Source: Certhia americana (taxonomy: Eukaryota; Chordata; Aves; Passeriformes; Certhiidae). Taken from it: a stretch of 64,000 nucleotides of DNA. The position numbers were made by a program, and so were the translations under genes. The notes under the pieces were generated by a model. The model made no database searches, was not told the origin of the DNA, and saw nothing but the letters and a program-made list of their open reading frames with translations. The DNA lies in contig CM031879.1 of NCBI GenBank assembly GCA_018697195.1, forward strand, positions 20,625,998-20,689,997, given 5' to 3'. This document shows positions 10,201 to 24,678 of the stretch, one piece after another (the first letter of the stretch is position 1; the number at the start of each line of letters is the position of its first letter).

Positions 10201-13200
10201 ATATGTTTCAATTTTAGCTGGAGAAGCTAGTTAGATTATGGAAATGAATTTTCATATTATAACTGCTATTATTCTCATAGTTTAAAATATATTTAAAATC
10301 TATTATTCAACCGGGGATAAAAGTAAACAGTAACAAAACAATAACAAAAGTATGCTGATGTGCCATAACCCATATCAAAAGTAGCAACTATTTATCAGTA
10401 TTCAAGGTATCCACAAAATAAATTCACAACTCCTCCTTCTTTTGACAGTGCCACATGTTGTTCGTTCATTGGTAGAAAAAATGAACAGTGGCAGACATGT
10501 TGGATTCTAGTACAAAGAAACAAAATGCCCAAGTTTCTCAAGTAGGGAAAGGAATAATTAAACAATGTTCCTTTTTAATTCTAAAAGCATTTCTGGCAGT
10601 CATTTCATTGCAAAGGATTTTAAGATTTCAGAACCTCTTTCTTCAGAAAGAGAAAATTCTGAAATTTGGACAAAATAGTATCAGAAAACATACACTTACC
10701 TTAGTTTGATACTTAAACTTCAGAGCTGCCTATCAGCTATGGTAATTGAAGTATACAAAATTTAACAGATACAAAGATATATGTGATACATGTATAGAAA
10801 ATAGTTTTATACCTTAACGGAAAATTATGAGATCTGAGATTACTCTTGCCACTCACTATTTGGTATTTGCAATTATGATAGACAGTTCTATCATAAGTTG
10901 TAACAACTTTCTCCAAAAAACACCTCAAAGATGAGGTGAGATGGCTTCTATGTTTAAGGAACAAGAAGAAATACATTTGAGGAAAAAAAAAGGAGTCTGA
11001 GATTCCTCAGTCTGGAAGAGAGACATTCAACGACCATGGTCTGTAGAACCAGATTAGACCATGGAGGGCATAGATAGGGACTGCTGACTTGACCAACAGT
11101 AAGAACTGCTGGCAGCAAATGAATCCAGCATGAGCTAAGTTTGAAAAGACACCAGACCCAAAGTTTCTTCAGTGATTAGCTTCAGACCTGTGGAAATCCT
11201 TGGCCGTGATGTTCTGGGTTCAATGTGTTTATGAGAGTACAAGGACTGTCCAACAAGGGTTTATAAAGTTACTAGATGCACATGTACCATCAAGTATTAG
11301 TAAATGTGAACTCAGGATTGGTCAGTGGTTGCAGGTTACCTGGGGGAAATATTGTGTATCAGTCCTCTTTTTCTCTTTTGTGGGGACCTGCTAACCACTG
11401 GAGAAAGAATTGTTGCTTCTTCTGAGCCAAATGACACTTTTGGATTACGTTTTTATAGGTTCATTCTTCACAGACAGCTGAGACCTTTAGAGGTCTTGTT
11501 GATGACAGGTATGGTCCTGGCTGATGACAGAAACTATGGTGTATTTAAATATGCCAGGGTAAAAAAGGTAACAGTGGTGTTTACCATCAGACCATCAAAA
11601 TATTCAGACTGCAGTAAGAGGGTGTGTGCCATTAAGCTCTGCTTTTATCAAGTGTCATTTGCTTATTTTAAAATGCATCTGGAAAAATTGTAAATGTGTC
11701 CATGGAACTAAATTGTAGGAGAAAGCTAAATCCTTAAGTAAGCTTTATCATTGAGGTAAGGGTTAGGGACCAATTAAGCTAAAGCTAAATAGCCAAGTGT
11801 AAGGTATGCAGGGAGATGACAGAGCCCTGCCTTGAGGTTCAGCTAATTGGACATGGCATGAGACATTTTCTTGTGGGGTATAATGAATAGCAGAGTGAGA
11901 AGTTGTCAAAAGTTAGAAATAGTACTGTGAAGGTTGGCTGTGTTTCATAGTTGGTTAAGGGTAAGTTACATGAGTGGAGGGCTGACCAAAATTCACAATA
12001 ATTGGAGGGCGATAGGGGCATCTTTTAGGGAGAAGAAATCTTAATGTCAGCAGTGCCTGGGTAACAGTATCAATAAACTTTTTTAAGGTCAAGACTACCT
12101 AGGTAACTATCAAAAATACCAAATTTGAATATAGTAAAACCGGGACAAATGGGGAAAATAACTGAGGATTGGTTGATTATTTACAGGAAGACCAGAGAAG
12201 AAAGGGAAGGATCGAGAAGGATGAGAAACATGCTTGGGAAATATTGATGAGGAGCATAAACGTGGTTGCATATGTGAGCAAGTATTTGGTCAATAAGTAT
12301 TTTTTCTTTGATCAAGCTGATTGGAACATTCCCAGTTGGCAGTATGAATCAGCAGTACTGTGTGAAGACCCATGTGATTTCCTGGATTATCACCTCTATT
12401 GTGTTCTTTCACTGTTTTGAAATATTGAATAATATGATTTGGGCAAATAATTGAAGTCAATCCTTCAAGCCAGATTACATTATTTCATCCTACCAGAATC
12501 AGTAAGCTTCCTTGTTTTGTGGTTATCCTTGTAAAGCTTATGCTGAATTCCTGGTTCTGTTGTTCTGCTTTATATTGTCTTGATGGAGGTTTGAAAGTAA
12601 AGACATGTAAATGTAATGGCCTCCAATACAGCTGTGCTGCCATTAAAGGACACACAGAACTGGCCGGTGTGTTCTGACCAAATATCAGTGTCTGCTTTGC
12701 AGGACGTGCCATTGAATGCCATTGCATGGCTCAACTGGGATTTGACTGTGAGAACTTCGAAAACTCACATACATGGAGACCTCTGAGGGCTCAATTTAAG
12801 TTCCTAAATGTAGGCATTTAGTGATATTTGAGAATCTGAGAACATCAATGACCTGCACTCTGTACCATTAGATTGGCTTCTGTTGGATGAGACCTACAGC
12901 TGTAAGCATGAAAATCATAAAGCATCTTTAGTGTCATCAGATGCCTGTACATGGGTACATGTGCTCAGTTATCATCTTCAAGCTGAATCTTCTCCACAGT
13001 TTGTCACCTTCTGGGAGCTACTCGGAGCTAAATCCCCAAAGGAGTGTTAGTGCATGGGTGTTTAGCTTCATTCCATATTGCCTTCATATGTCTGACTGTT
13101 GGAGAAAGATTCATGGGCTGAGGTAAGTTCTACACCTCTCAGAGGTTAGGGATGGGCAAACATTCCCTCTTTCCCCAGATAAATACTTATCCTCCTTGCA

Positions 13201-16200
13201 GGACTGACAGTTTTCTGTGCACAGTCAAGGACAAAATCCTGTGTGCTTAGGAACATGTGTGCTTCTATTTGGCCTCTTCTTTCTTCCCTGGTGGAGATGA
13301 GGAGATATCTTTCATCCTGCTGTGGTGCTTGGCAGAATAGTTGAGCACTTGAAAGGCAGCTGGGAGAGAAAGCAGGTAGTCTGATTTAGCCAGAAATAGA
13401 AGGATGGAGAGAAAGGCAAGCTTTCTGCACTGTGCAGTTTGGGCATTGACTGTGTAAATGCTACGTGGAAAAGGGAGCTACCCTGTATGACAGTGAAAAC
13501 TGAGATGTAGTTAATGAGATGACTGAAATGTGCTGGGGAAAAATGGAAGATGTGATACTTTAATGGAAAAGGAGAAAGAATTAGGTTGTTCTTGGACTTG
13601 GAGTAGAGAAGCATAAAGTTGTCTGCTTATGTGATGAAAGAAATTGACTGCTTATGGCAGAGGTGAGCAAAGCTGTAGCAGGTCCTAGAAACAGATTTGG
13701 CAACCATGGCTGCCAAGGCTTAGCTGTCTTGTCTAAATCATTTCTCAAGGTACAGACAATTAGCTCACTTCTGGAAACAGCTGAAGAAGGGGATTGCCAC
13801 TTTTTGTGTACTATTTGAAGCTCTCACATAGGCAATAATCGGACACTAAGGTCCTCTCTGTTGCTTTTGCAACACTCACTGCTTCTTTTCATTGCTGGAG
13901 TTTCCCTGAAGGTCCTGAGACCCGTTAAATTGCATGAGTGGTTTTGTGGGTTCTACTCCAGTGTTTTTCTGCCATACAGGTTTCTGTCTGCTTAGGAAAG
14001 ATATCACTGCTAATCTGCTCTCATGGGGATTTTTGGAGATGAGCACTGTACAGAGAGCTCAGTAACAGTATTTCAGACAAACGTAGCCTGTGCAGCACTT
14101 AGTGTCGTTTGTGGCAATTCCTAGCTCTATTTAGATTAAAGGCTTTGTGAAAAGGAAGATTATTATCAAGATACTATACCCATTTCTAGTATAATTATAT
14201 GTGAAAGTAAGAATACTCTTGTTGAAACATCTCCCATTTAGCTAAATTATTAATAGGAGACAGGGAGGCTTTAATAAGTGGGATTAGCACACATGAGTGG
14301 CTACACTAATGAACTGTTAGCTTAAATGAAATACTTTGAACTTTCATCACTTGGAACAAATAAGCTTGTTCATCTTCTGAGTGATTTTTGAATATACCAA
14401 AAATACCCTCACCCTTTGATGTGCAAGATAGCTACTTTAAGAGGGGAGGGTGGAGAGAAGAAGGGTGGAGGTTTGTATGTGTATGTGTGTGTGTTTATCT
14501 GTGTGTAGTACAGCAAGCTCCCACACTATTCATTTGTTTTTGAATTTTGTAATCTCAAACTAGATTTCAGAGTCCAGAAACAATCAAGAATATGGAAAAA
14601 ATTATTTGGACGAAATTACACATTTCTTCCCCTGTGACCAATGTCACCAGGGTGGTCTGAGCTGCCTTTGCACTCCAGTTCCATCCCTGAGGGATGCTGA
14701 GCTGGAGCTGAGTAGTCAGTCTTGAGAAGGCCTCTCCTATTTTCTAACTTTACTGGGGCTGGAAGTAGCCTTAAAGGACTTGCTGTTTGTAACACTGTGA
14801 AAAATTCCTTAACTAGAATAGGTATACTGTGAAAAACAGGTCCCTTTTCTTGTACTTCTAGAGTATGTGCTGAAAGCTTGCAATTAAACCAAAGACTGGA
14901 ATAACATCTGTGGTTTACTCTGTCAACTGCTCAAATCAAATGAAAAGGTACAATTTATGTTGTGCAGATATCAGAACTTAGAGTATCAGAAAACAGGGTC
15001 ACACCTCCAATACTTTTTATTTAGATGTAGGTAAGTCTCACCAACAATTTATGATATCAATAACCATATTTGTCATAAAATTAATGATTTTTTGGAACTC
15101 AGACCTCGATGGGCTGGATTAAGTCCAATTGACACAGGCAACAAATGTGCAGTATATATAAAACCTCTTGGTGTTTTACTGAAATAACAGCTTCGGATTT
15201 TCTTGGTATACACTGCAAGTAAATGACTGAGTTTGACGTATTTTGCATTCAGTTTCTTTGTATTCAGATCATTAAATAACTGAGGCTTTTCATCTCATAA
15301 CTTTGTCCTCCCAATTTTTCTAGGGCATACATGATTGCTGTACTAGTCAGCTGGTTGCGAATCATTACAGTAACATAAAATGTGATGACTTAAAATGCAA
15401 CACTACTGCAACATCTTGGTAATATCAGAGAGTTCAAATTTAAAACCTAATTTTGTTCATACTTGTAGTATTGGACTGTGCCTGTCCTACCTTAGAACCT
15501 GCTGTAAATTATTCTGGGAGGCACAAAAATTACTTTTCTTCAATACAGATGAATTTTTCTGAACTGTACTGTGCAAAATTAAAAAACCTGGGCTCAAATG
15601 CCATTGCCTCTATACATCCACAGATGCTAGATGACTGTTGTAAAACCTGGCAATCCTTCTGGCACGGGCTTTGTAGTGCTTCCTCTAGGTCAAGCCTGGA
15701 ATAAGAAGGCCTCTGAAAATACAGATGACCTTTCTCTTCCTAATATTTTCTACATTATGTACATAACACACCCATATAGCCACTTCCTTGTGAGGAATGT
15801 TCTCAAAAGGTTCAGGTAGGATAATGACAAGGGCAGGAGTCTTGTGGGTAAGACAGTCCTTTTCCAGTCAGTCCCAGGGTATATCTTATATATGTAAAAA
15901 TACCCCACATTTTAGTTATGGGATTGACCGTGCTGTTGCACTACATCTCCCCACTCCAAAACTGTCTTCTTTTCCATTCAATTAAGAATTTTGAGTCCTT
16001 ACAGAGGGAAAATTCAAGCTCAGATTGTATTTACAGATCTTTTATGGGATACAATGAGGATGAAAGCCTGGCCTCTAGTAGAGTCAGTGGTACAATTCCA
16101 TTGTTTGCAAGAATTCATGGTTAAATCTAATTCCCTGAACTTTGTAAAGTACATTTATGTGCTACAGGTGAAATTTCTTTAATACTTGAAGACTCATGTT

Positions 16201-16500
16201 GAGCTTTGAAATTGTTCGTAGAATAGGAGCTGCCCTTATGCTTTTAAATGCTGTCACTTACTTCTGCCTTTGGAGTTCAAGTAGTAAACAAATGTTTTTG
16301 AAAGGCAAATAGTAGATGCAGAGGAATAATACATAGTGTGATATGTTGTTCTTTTTTAACAGTGACAAGCAAGAAAGATGAGAAAAAACACTGGTGGAAT
16401 GATTAGAACATGTATCATCAAATATAACCTAACCCATGCACCCCCTGAAATGTGCCTGGTTTTTTCCTCCACTCTTTCTTAAATACCATAGACAAACAAT
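7265..16500. other. Intergenic AT-rich sequence, no gene seen
   Basis: No exon, RNA gene or intact mobile element is recognised. A T-rich run lies at 10148-10170 and an impure TG repeat at about 14470-14510. The segment about 9800-10040 has many TAAT/ATCATAATCATCAT-type words and reads like conserved noncoding DNA, but conservation cannot be judged from one sequence. Frames such as 11325-11693 (122 codons) are within random expectation. Confidence 0.5.
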
Positions 16501-16510
16501 TCTATCAAGT

Positions 16511-16610
16511 TTGGGTTGGTTTTTTTTGTTTGTGGTTTTGTATGTTTGTGGGGGTTTTGTTTTGGGTTTTTTGTGTTGTTTTGGGTTTGTTTGCTTGCTG
16601 ATTTGTTTTG
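16511..16610 (+). repeat. GT-rich low-complexity tract
   Basis: About 100 bases almost free of A and C, made of TTTGGG, TTTTGTTTG and GTGGGGG words. There are at least four G runs of three or more, so a long-loop G-quadruplex on the plus strand is possible. Such tracts are frequent low-complexity sequence in bird genomes. Confidence 0.6.
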
Positions 16611-16854
16611 CTTTAATCTAGAGCCATGCCTCTATTATTGTGTTTTGGATTCGATCTACAAATGATTGGAACTGTATGCTGACCTTTCTGGAAATCCTCA
16701 AAGGAAAAAGTAGTCTTGAATTGGGTTCATGTATTAAAACATGGGATTACTGAAAGAGATGAGGTCCCTGGAAGTTTGCCCTGAAATGTTTGACTACCCC
16801 ATTACACATTCAGTGTGTAATTTGTGTGGCATACATAATTGCTTCAAGGATATT

Positions 16855-16879
16855 AAGAAGAAGAAGAAGAAGAAGAAGG
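16855..16879 (+). repeat. AAG microsatellite
   Basis: Eight AAG units, flanked on both sides by the word GGATATT. It is a pure purine tract and short enough to be an ordinary microsatellite. Confidence 0.85.
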
Positions 16880-19800
16880 ATATTCTCTCAAAAAAGGCGA
16901 TCTTGAATCAGCACATTCCCTCTACCGCCTGAGTAGCTTAAAAAAACATATCTGCATCATGTAATTCTAAAATCCTCAGACGTTTAGAAAGAAATAATTC
17001 TTAGTGAGTAAAGGAAAGCCCTCTGTAAATTATTTTTATGTCAAGAAACAGATTTTTCTCCTAGCACAAACTTAGAGGCAGTTGTCATCCAAAAATATTC
17101 AGTAGTTGGTAATACTTGTGCTGTTTCTCTGTTTCTCTATACATCGAAGAAATATTTCAGGATACCTGTGAAATCAGTGCACATTTCAAAAACTGATTCC
17201 AAATTGTAATGAGTTTTAGAAAGATTAGCTCAGTTTTTGAGGAATAAAATACAGCAGATGGTGATCTTTTTGGAAAATCTTAGAGTAGAAGTTGTATTCT
17301 ATAAATTGAACAAAATTTCACTCCTGTATGACCAAATGCATAGGAAAAAGCCTCCCATGCAGGTACTTTATTCGACTTTATTTTGAGCTGGATAGTCTGA
17401 ATAGAATTAGTATTAGTGAGATGCTTCAGCTGAAAATTGACAAATGTGTATTTTTTAAGCCTACTGTTTCACTAAAGGCCAAGCTATGCAAGTCTTTCTC
17501 ATGCTAATGAGAAGTTGAAGTCAATGAGATTTGACACGTAACTGCTCAACAACTTCATAATCTTGCCCTAAATGTTTTTTCTTTGATAGATCTCACTCTC
17601 ATCTTGCTGTCTGTCTTTTGAAAAAAGGTTATCTGTGAAACTTTTTCTGGTGATATATTGTGAGAAGAGAGCTCAGTAGGCTTCCTGCCACTTTTTGAAA
17701 GCCTGTTAACAGTACACAGTAATTGCCATTTGCTCTCAACTTCATAATATATATAATTTTATGCTGATATTTCAGCTCCATCTGACAATACTAAGCACCA
17801 TAATATCAAGACATCTACAGCGTCCATCAGCATGACTGACACAGATTAGACAATTGTACTTTTTATCAATGAGTTTCTGTCTCTGAACACACTCTCAGTG
17901 CAGTGCAATGCCAAATAAAATGGAAACAACACAGTGTAGTCTACTAAAACCCTGAAAAAGATAGTGCTTCAACATCTCTTTTATGTGTTTTTTCAAAAAA
18001 GAGACTGTCTCTTGGATCTCCTTAAGGAGGATAAAGGTTTTAGTGGCCAAGGAGAGTCCTTAAATAAGACAGGATGATTCTGGCCCTGGACCTAATGTTT
18101 CTCCTGCAGTGATAGCTTATCTATAGGTACCTGAGATAATAACGACTTAAAAAATAAAACTGAGTAAAATTCACACAGTTGCATTGCATGACACTTACTA
18201 GATGAGACTCTCCTCTGGGCACAGAGAACCAAGTCCGACTCTAGCACACAGGACTACGACAGTGAAAAATGAAAGTAATTTCACTGATACATATAATAAT
18301 GCTACTGCATATGCATCCCTCCTTAGCACGCTGCTCATGGGCTCATGTTCAGTTAGCAGTGCTGCACCTGTGCACCAGGAGCCTCCAATGGATGTGTTTT
18401 ATGAGCCAAGTTATCAGTGAAAAGGCAATCTTTAATTTTACCGTCTACAAATGAAATGTGTCTGTTTTGTATGCTCTGCAACAAATGCTTAGTGCAGGGT
18501 CTGAATGGCATTTGTGTTATCAGAAAAAGATTTTCAACCTCAATGAGATTCAGTCTAACCTGCAAATGAACTCTGGATTCTTGGCCTCTCTGTTTCTCTC
18601 CTTCCTTTGTGCACGTAAGAACCAGAAATCCAGCCATGCCTGACCTTGGACCAGGGTCATTGTAGTGCTGCTACTATCAGTCCTCTACAACTCCCTTCAT
18701 TGTGTGGAGCAACAGAAGGGACTCCCACAGCAGAACAGAGCAGAACACCTCCAGATACAGTAATTTGTATTTGCTTCAGCAGTGGTCTGTTCTTCACTGA
18801 GAAACAATGGTTTACACCCCTGTCTCCAGCTATGGTAATCTCTCTGTCCTGATGAAGGATGTATGGTCAAGCCCTGGGGACACAAAGCCTGTGCAGCAAA
18901 TATTTGAGCATATTGCATCTGCCAGAGGATGAAGTGAGAGGTGAGCAGGGTTGCAGCTGATGCTCAGCAGGATTTCCAGGCTGATGCCATTCCCATGCTA
19001 CACATCTGCTGCAGGCTGTAGCTGCTGGGGATGGAAGCATCACAAAGAAATGAGATTTAAGTATTGGTAAAGTAACTGTCTGGGCTGTGACTCACCAGTG
19101 TCCTTCTTCCAAACCAATTTACTGTCCAGCCCTCTTCCAATCATTCATGTGTTGTGCTGCATTTGTACAGACATTGATACATTGGTTACAAAAGAAACAT
19201 GCATTTAATAGACTGAGATGGGTGAAAAGAAAGAAAGGAGAAAGGAGAAAAAATACTGTGAGCCATAATTTCTTCTTTTAAGATAGACACATCTTTCTGC
19301 CAGTTCACACACAAAAGACTAAATAATTCTAATTTTTTTCTCAAAATAAACAAGAAATTGCCTCTATTAACTCTGCAGCAGGTGCTTTTTTGTGCATTTG
19401 TTGCTGCAGCTTTAAAGCTCCCTCACTTCACTAAATTTATTGAAGTTTAGCCTTACTGACTCACCAATGAGACAAGAAATCCTTAGGTGAAACTCACCTG
19501 CAGAGCAGAGCATACTTTCATTCTGTGTTCCATCCCATATCCTGAGAAGTCCAGTGGTTCTTATCCTTGAACCTTGGCAAACATCAGAAGACTTTTGTTG
19601 GTCTCCAAGGCAATGTATCAGTATTCTATAATTGTTTTTCAAATAAGAAGCTGATTAATTAATTTAATGACATATTAATTTGCACTGAAGTAACTTCAGG
19701 ATGCTACTACTGAAATAAGTGGTTTTATTCTGCATAAACACTACCTGAGCTGGCTGCATGGTTTTATTGAAAGAGGGTCACATGTGGAAATTTCCAAACA

Positions 19801-22800
19801 CTCCTAAGAGTTCAATGCTATTCTCAGATACCATATAGTCTGTGCAAACAGTTGATGTAAAAATAATTAAATAAAAAAAAAAAAAAAAAAAAAAAAAGAA
19901 GGACTATTTTTGTTTGGAAACAGCATAAACCTAAGGGGCTTCAAATCCGTGATATTTCAGCAGTCAGAGAAGAAAATAAATAACTGGTTCCTATTTGTCC
20001 TTTCAGGATGCAGAATGCAAGACAGCTCTCTAAAACATTTTGTTGAAGCTGTGGAGCACAGTCAGTAGCAAGGCACTGGCCTTAGTTGTGGGATACCAAA
20101 CCCACAGAATCTGGTCTGCATCCTAGACCTGTATCTTCTACTTCTGTTTGAAAGAGCCACCCACTGTCTCTCCTGGACAGAGCTGAGATAGGATCTCTCA
20201 GTTATAGAGGCAAAACTCAATGCTTCTTTTCCAAAGTTGAAGTACTGGACTGCTCCTCGTCTGGGGACAGCACAGTAAATAGGCTTGGTGCTCCTGCAGG
20301 GAAGGACCAATGGGGACAGGAGATGCCAGCTGCTACCTCTTCTTCTCCCAGCCACTGCCCTGGCCCAGTGTAACCTGGCTGCTTCCTGAGAAGCAGAAGC
20401 AAACTTGGTTTCTTAGAGACAGAAAAGGAAGTAGCAGTTCTGTTCATGTGCTACTTTTTGTAATTACCTGTTGCAGAAAGCTGTTTACATGTTCTTTTCC
20501 TGAGTTCATGCCAAGGTGAAATATTCTCTGTTTCGACCAGAAACTGTTTTAAACTTGGAAATCTTTCCAAAGTGTATACACAACAAGACAAGGTATTGTT
20601 AGACTGGCAACCTATAGTTTTTCTTTGGAAAGGAAATGTCAAAAGAAACTCCTATACGGCACTGAGGCTTATCTTTATAAGAAAACCAAACCAAACAAAA
20701 ATAACGGTCTTCTACTCTAGAGACTTTTCTGAAATTTTGATTGATATATGTCAAGAGATTTAAAGATCTTAAATAGGACCTGAATGTCCTGAGCATTGAA
20801 TAATATCTCTAATTGTTGAAAATTTGACTCTTCCTGAAGCTGGGATCATTGTTAACTTTCTTGATATCTCAATAGAAAATATCAGAGTCAAAAGCAGAGC
20901 AAAATAATGAATATTTTTATTAGATTAGAAAAACAACTTGCCTCATCAGTTCACCAGCTACAGATCACCAGTTATATTTCATTTGCCATATTATTTTTGA
21001 ACTGCCTCTAAAAAAATGCTGCAGACTTTTGACTTGTGTTTGTAGAAATGAGAATAATTGAAAGAAAAATATATGTGAGTCATTGCAGAAATAGTACCAG
21101 TCCAAGGAAGGGATTGCCCCCAGAAAGTGAGCTTTGGTGGCATACCATATTTATTTATTAATTTAGCAACTGAACATTTGAATAGTTAAAGCTATTCCAA
21201 TGAATTATGTTGCACAATAACTTCAGACATCTCTACTAATCCTACAGAACATCAAAAGCAATGCTGGCTGCCATTCAGCACTGGGTTCAGTGCCATGACA
21301 ACAGATGGAATTCATGGCTGAGGAGTAAAAAACAGACTTCCATCCCCCTGTCACTTTTCATAAGAATCCCTAAAGAGAAAATTATGCAAACTAGTCAAAA
21401 CGGAATGTAGAACAGGAATGCTTGTGACCATGTGCTATCTGAACTTACACAAAACTGCTTATTTGTGACACAGAATGTAAGTGGTAAAAGCAGATATGGA
21501 AGTCTTATTTAAATTCTTGCAAAGGGCAAAGAGGAGGAGGAGGGAGACTGGGCTGGATTTCTCTTCTTCTGAGTTTGTGGAGAGCAGACTGAAATTCATA
21601 ATATTATGGTCACAGGCAGATGACATGAGAAAGATTTTTTTATGTTGTTAAATGAATGTTCCTATGTTTTGTGAAGAGATCATTCTGAGACATTTTATCT
21701 AAATCTGTGTTCTGCAGTACAGTGTAATTTGGCAATATTGTGATATCTGTAGACTGAACATTTTGGACATTATTGTTGTGCAGTTAAGAAAACTATAAAC
21801 AAAAACCTTAAAAGTACCTGTTGGCTTACATTATCCATTAACAAGAAAAATGTTGAGATGTATGGGAATTGTAAATGTAAAGGAAAAGAGTCAATTTATT
21901 TTTGTTGCTGATTGTTTCTTTTTTTAATCTTGTCGACATCCCACAGATATGGTGATGAGTCAGATGTGTCTACTATGGAACTACTAAAGACCACCATTAC
22001 TTCAAAAGACCAGGCAGTCAAGCTTACCAAGTTTAGAAGAAAAAATAACCATATTGATGCTCAAAAAGGTCAAGTAACAACAGGCTGAGTGTTGCAGGTA
22101 GAAATAATTCTGGGAAGTGAGATGAAAGTAATAGAAGAAAATGTGATCCTATGACTGGATGCAGCAATGCATTGCTCAAAGATTTGCTAAGGTGTTTGCA
22201 TGTGCAGCAGAATACAAAATAGAAATGGCAGCTCTTTAAAGGTACCCTCTGGCTACCTATCCCTGTATCTTATAGAAGGACAATGCTCCATAAATAGATT
22301 TTCAGAATTGTCTTTACATTTTTCTAGGCAGTAAAAGTGTGCTGTCCATCAGAACCATCTGTACTACAGAGCACGAGCGATTTTCTTTCTGCAAAACTCA
22401 CCATATGGTTCTGCATTCATTATATTTTGGAATACTTGTTCAGTACCCTGGTGATTGGGTGCTGAAGGAAAAAAAAGGAATGTTTTAACATTTCCTCACC
22501 TAGCTGCAAGGTTTGTAGCAAACTTGCAGTGACTTGCCATTGAATGAATACATATGGAACAAAATGCCTGACTAAATATATTATGCCTATATGGTTGAAG
22601 AAGTTTGACCCAGGGTCTTCTTGTTTTGTGGTCTTTGCAATGTCACTGAGGATTTTCTTTCATTTCTTTTTCTTACATATGGTGAAAGAAAAAGGCTGCC
22701 GCTTTCGATAATAGCTGCAAAATTTTTTATTTTATTTTTTTACTTGTTCTTTAATTTATTACATTAGTTATGACTCTAAAGTACCAAAATAATTTTTTTC

Positions 22801-24516
22801 CTGGAATACCTGATGTTTGTGTATGGTTCTTTGGTCTGAGCTATGATAAAGAACAAGCACAGTTATGAAAAGCTCTGTTTGAGAAGTGTGATTAGATGCT
22901 CAGCTGTGCATAGTTGCATTCAAGGGCATTCAGTTGCAGATTTTAGATTTGAGGGGCATTTTAAAAATATGGTCAAGAGTATAAAATATATGTCTGCCTT
23001 GTTTTGGATTCCCAGTTTCTATAATATAAAAGCATTTATTTGGCCTTTAGTAAGACTACTACTTCACCTGATGTTTTACATAAAATTTAATGTATGACTA
23101 AATCAGCCTTGTTAAAGCTCACCCTCAGCTGACTGAAGACAGAAATTAATAACAATAGACTAGTAGACAGAGTTAGGTCTTTATAAGGCTAAGGAGGATT
23201 TTAATGTGCTCATTAACAAAGAATTTCACTAACAAAGTTAACATTGTCATACAATGTAAAAATTCCTAATTTTGTGATACACAATGGGGCATCCAATTTA
23301 GGAAGGGTCAGTGAGTTTTCACAAGTCTCTTTCCTCCTTTCTGGAGTGAATACTTTCTTTGGAAGCCTACCTTTTGAGGAGAGGGTGGAAGGCAGCAAGA
23401 CCTTTTGAGATGACAATGAGATCAAAAAAGAAGGAGTGATTATTCAAATCCCTCAGAGAAATAAAAGCCTGAAGTAAGAAGAACTGAACCCAAAAAGGAC
23501 CAGGCAGGGCGGGTAGCGGGCAAAGGGGAATGAGAAACAGAAACTGAATGCAGAGGGCAAGGCCTGAATGGGTAGAAGTGAAAGAATTAGGAGTTGAAAA
23601 GGGAAGGAGGAGGGGAAATTAGGGCTGAAGAAGAGAAGAAAGCAGTGAGAGGCACATCATGGTGAATGAAGCAGAGATGGAAAGTTTATTCTTTTCAGCC
23701 AGTAGCAGTTCTTTTGAGTACTTTATATGATGGGTCTATTTTGCTAAAGCACAGCTTAATTGTGTTGCTTGTCCTGAAGTCAGATTTATTAAATTTTCCA
23801 TTTTTGCATCTGTTGTGAGAGTGGGCCACACTGGTGAGTGGCAGGTACTGTAAAGTTTCAGAAGGCCATGAGACAGCACATCCAGTCCTCCACTTGGTTG
23901 CTTAGATACACCAATGAATTGTATTAGGAATTTTTCACCTCACATTTGCTCTCTCCTATGCTTCTACTATTGCATTTCAGATAATAACATGAGCAGACTC
24001 CAGGCATGCAAAAATAAATTCTTTTTATGAAGAAAGCTGCTTACAGCACAGCTGCAGTAACAGCAAGCATTAGATCAAGTAGTTTTTCTCTGATTTTTCT
24101 AGATTTATTCTTTTGCAACCTCTGTACTTAAGGTCCCAATTAATTTAACTTAAAATGAACTTCCGACTCTTAAAAAAAAGTCTTTACATTTATTAACCAA
24201 AGAAAAACCTAAATTTTTCCTATAGCAATTTTCTTCTGGTTTTGAGAATAATTATAAAACTGTAAGTGCAGTTTCCTTTTCAGTACTGGCATGTAATAAG
24301 ATGGAAATTAGTGTCATCTCCAAGCATGGTTTGCTGCTTTGAAAGATTAAGCACACAGAAGCCATGTGTAGTGTTTTCAAAGTCTCCTTTTGTGTTATTT
24401 AGCCTATTTTATAATTTGGCTCACATTGAGTCTCCTTTTGGCTGCTTAAAGATCTGGGAGAACTTCATGGGTCCTAGACATAAACTAAGTCTTACCTGAT
24501 TTGAGAAAAAAAATAA
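16880..24516. other. Intergenic AT-rich sequence, no gene seen
   Basis: No gene, RNA or recognisable transposon body. It contains a 25-A run at 19873-19897. Around 17500-17560 there are words (TTGAAGTCAATGAGAT) typical of an old dispersed sauropsid repeat, too short to name. Positions 23460-23660 are purine-rich. Confidence 0.5.
19873..19897 (+). repeat. Poly-A run (25)
   Basis: Twenty-five A residues after AATTAAAT. No retrocopy body was recognised upstream, so it is called a simple homopolymer. Confidence 0.9.
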
Positions 24517-24530
24517 GGCAAAGCAGATGT

Positions 24531-24655
24531 CAAAGAGGAAGATGGAGAGGAAGGGGATGATGAGGACAAGAACAAGGAAGATAATAAGGATAATGTGAAC
24601 AAAGAAGAGGAAAAGAAAGAGAGGGAAAGAGAAAGAGATGAAGAGAGAAGGAGCT
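24531..24655 (+). repeat. Purine-rich tract with an acidic/basic open frame
   Basis: About 125 bases with very few pyrimidines on the plus strand. One frame stays open from the stop at 24514-24516 to a TAG at 24676-24678 (53 codons, no ATG at the start) and reads as alternating Glu/Asp and Lys/Arg residues ending in SWLLNNEV. This could be a fragment of a decayed acidic-tailed protein gene, but any purine-rich low-complexity DNA will encode Lys/Glu/Arg in this way. I favour simple purine-rich sequence. Confidence 0.5.
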
Positions 24656-24678
24656 GGTTACTAAATAATGAAGTTTAG

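Noticed and set aside
11031..11078. GACCATGGTC palindrome with a nearby second GACCATGG
   Set aside because: A 10-base palindrome and an 8-base repeat are common by chance, and nothing else supports function.
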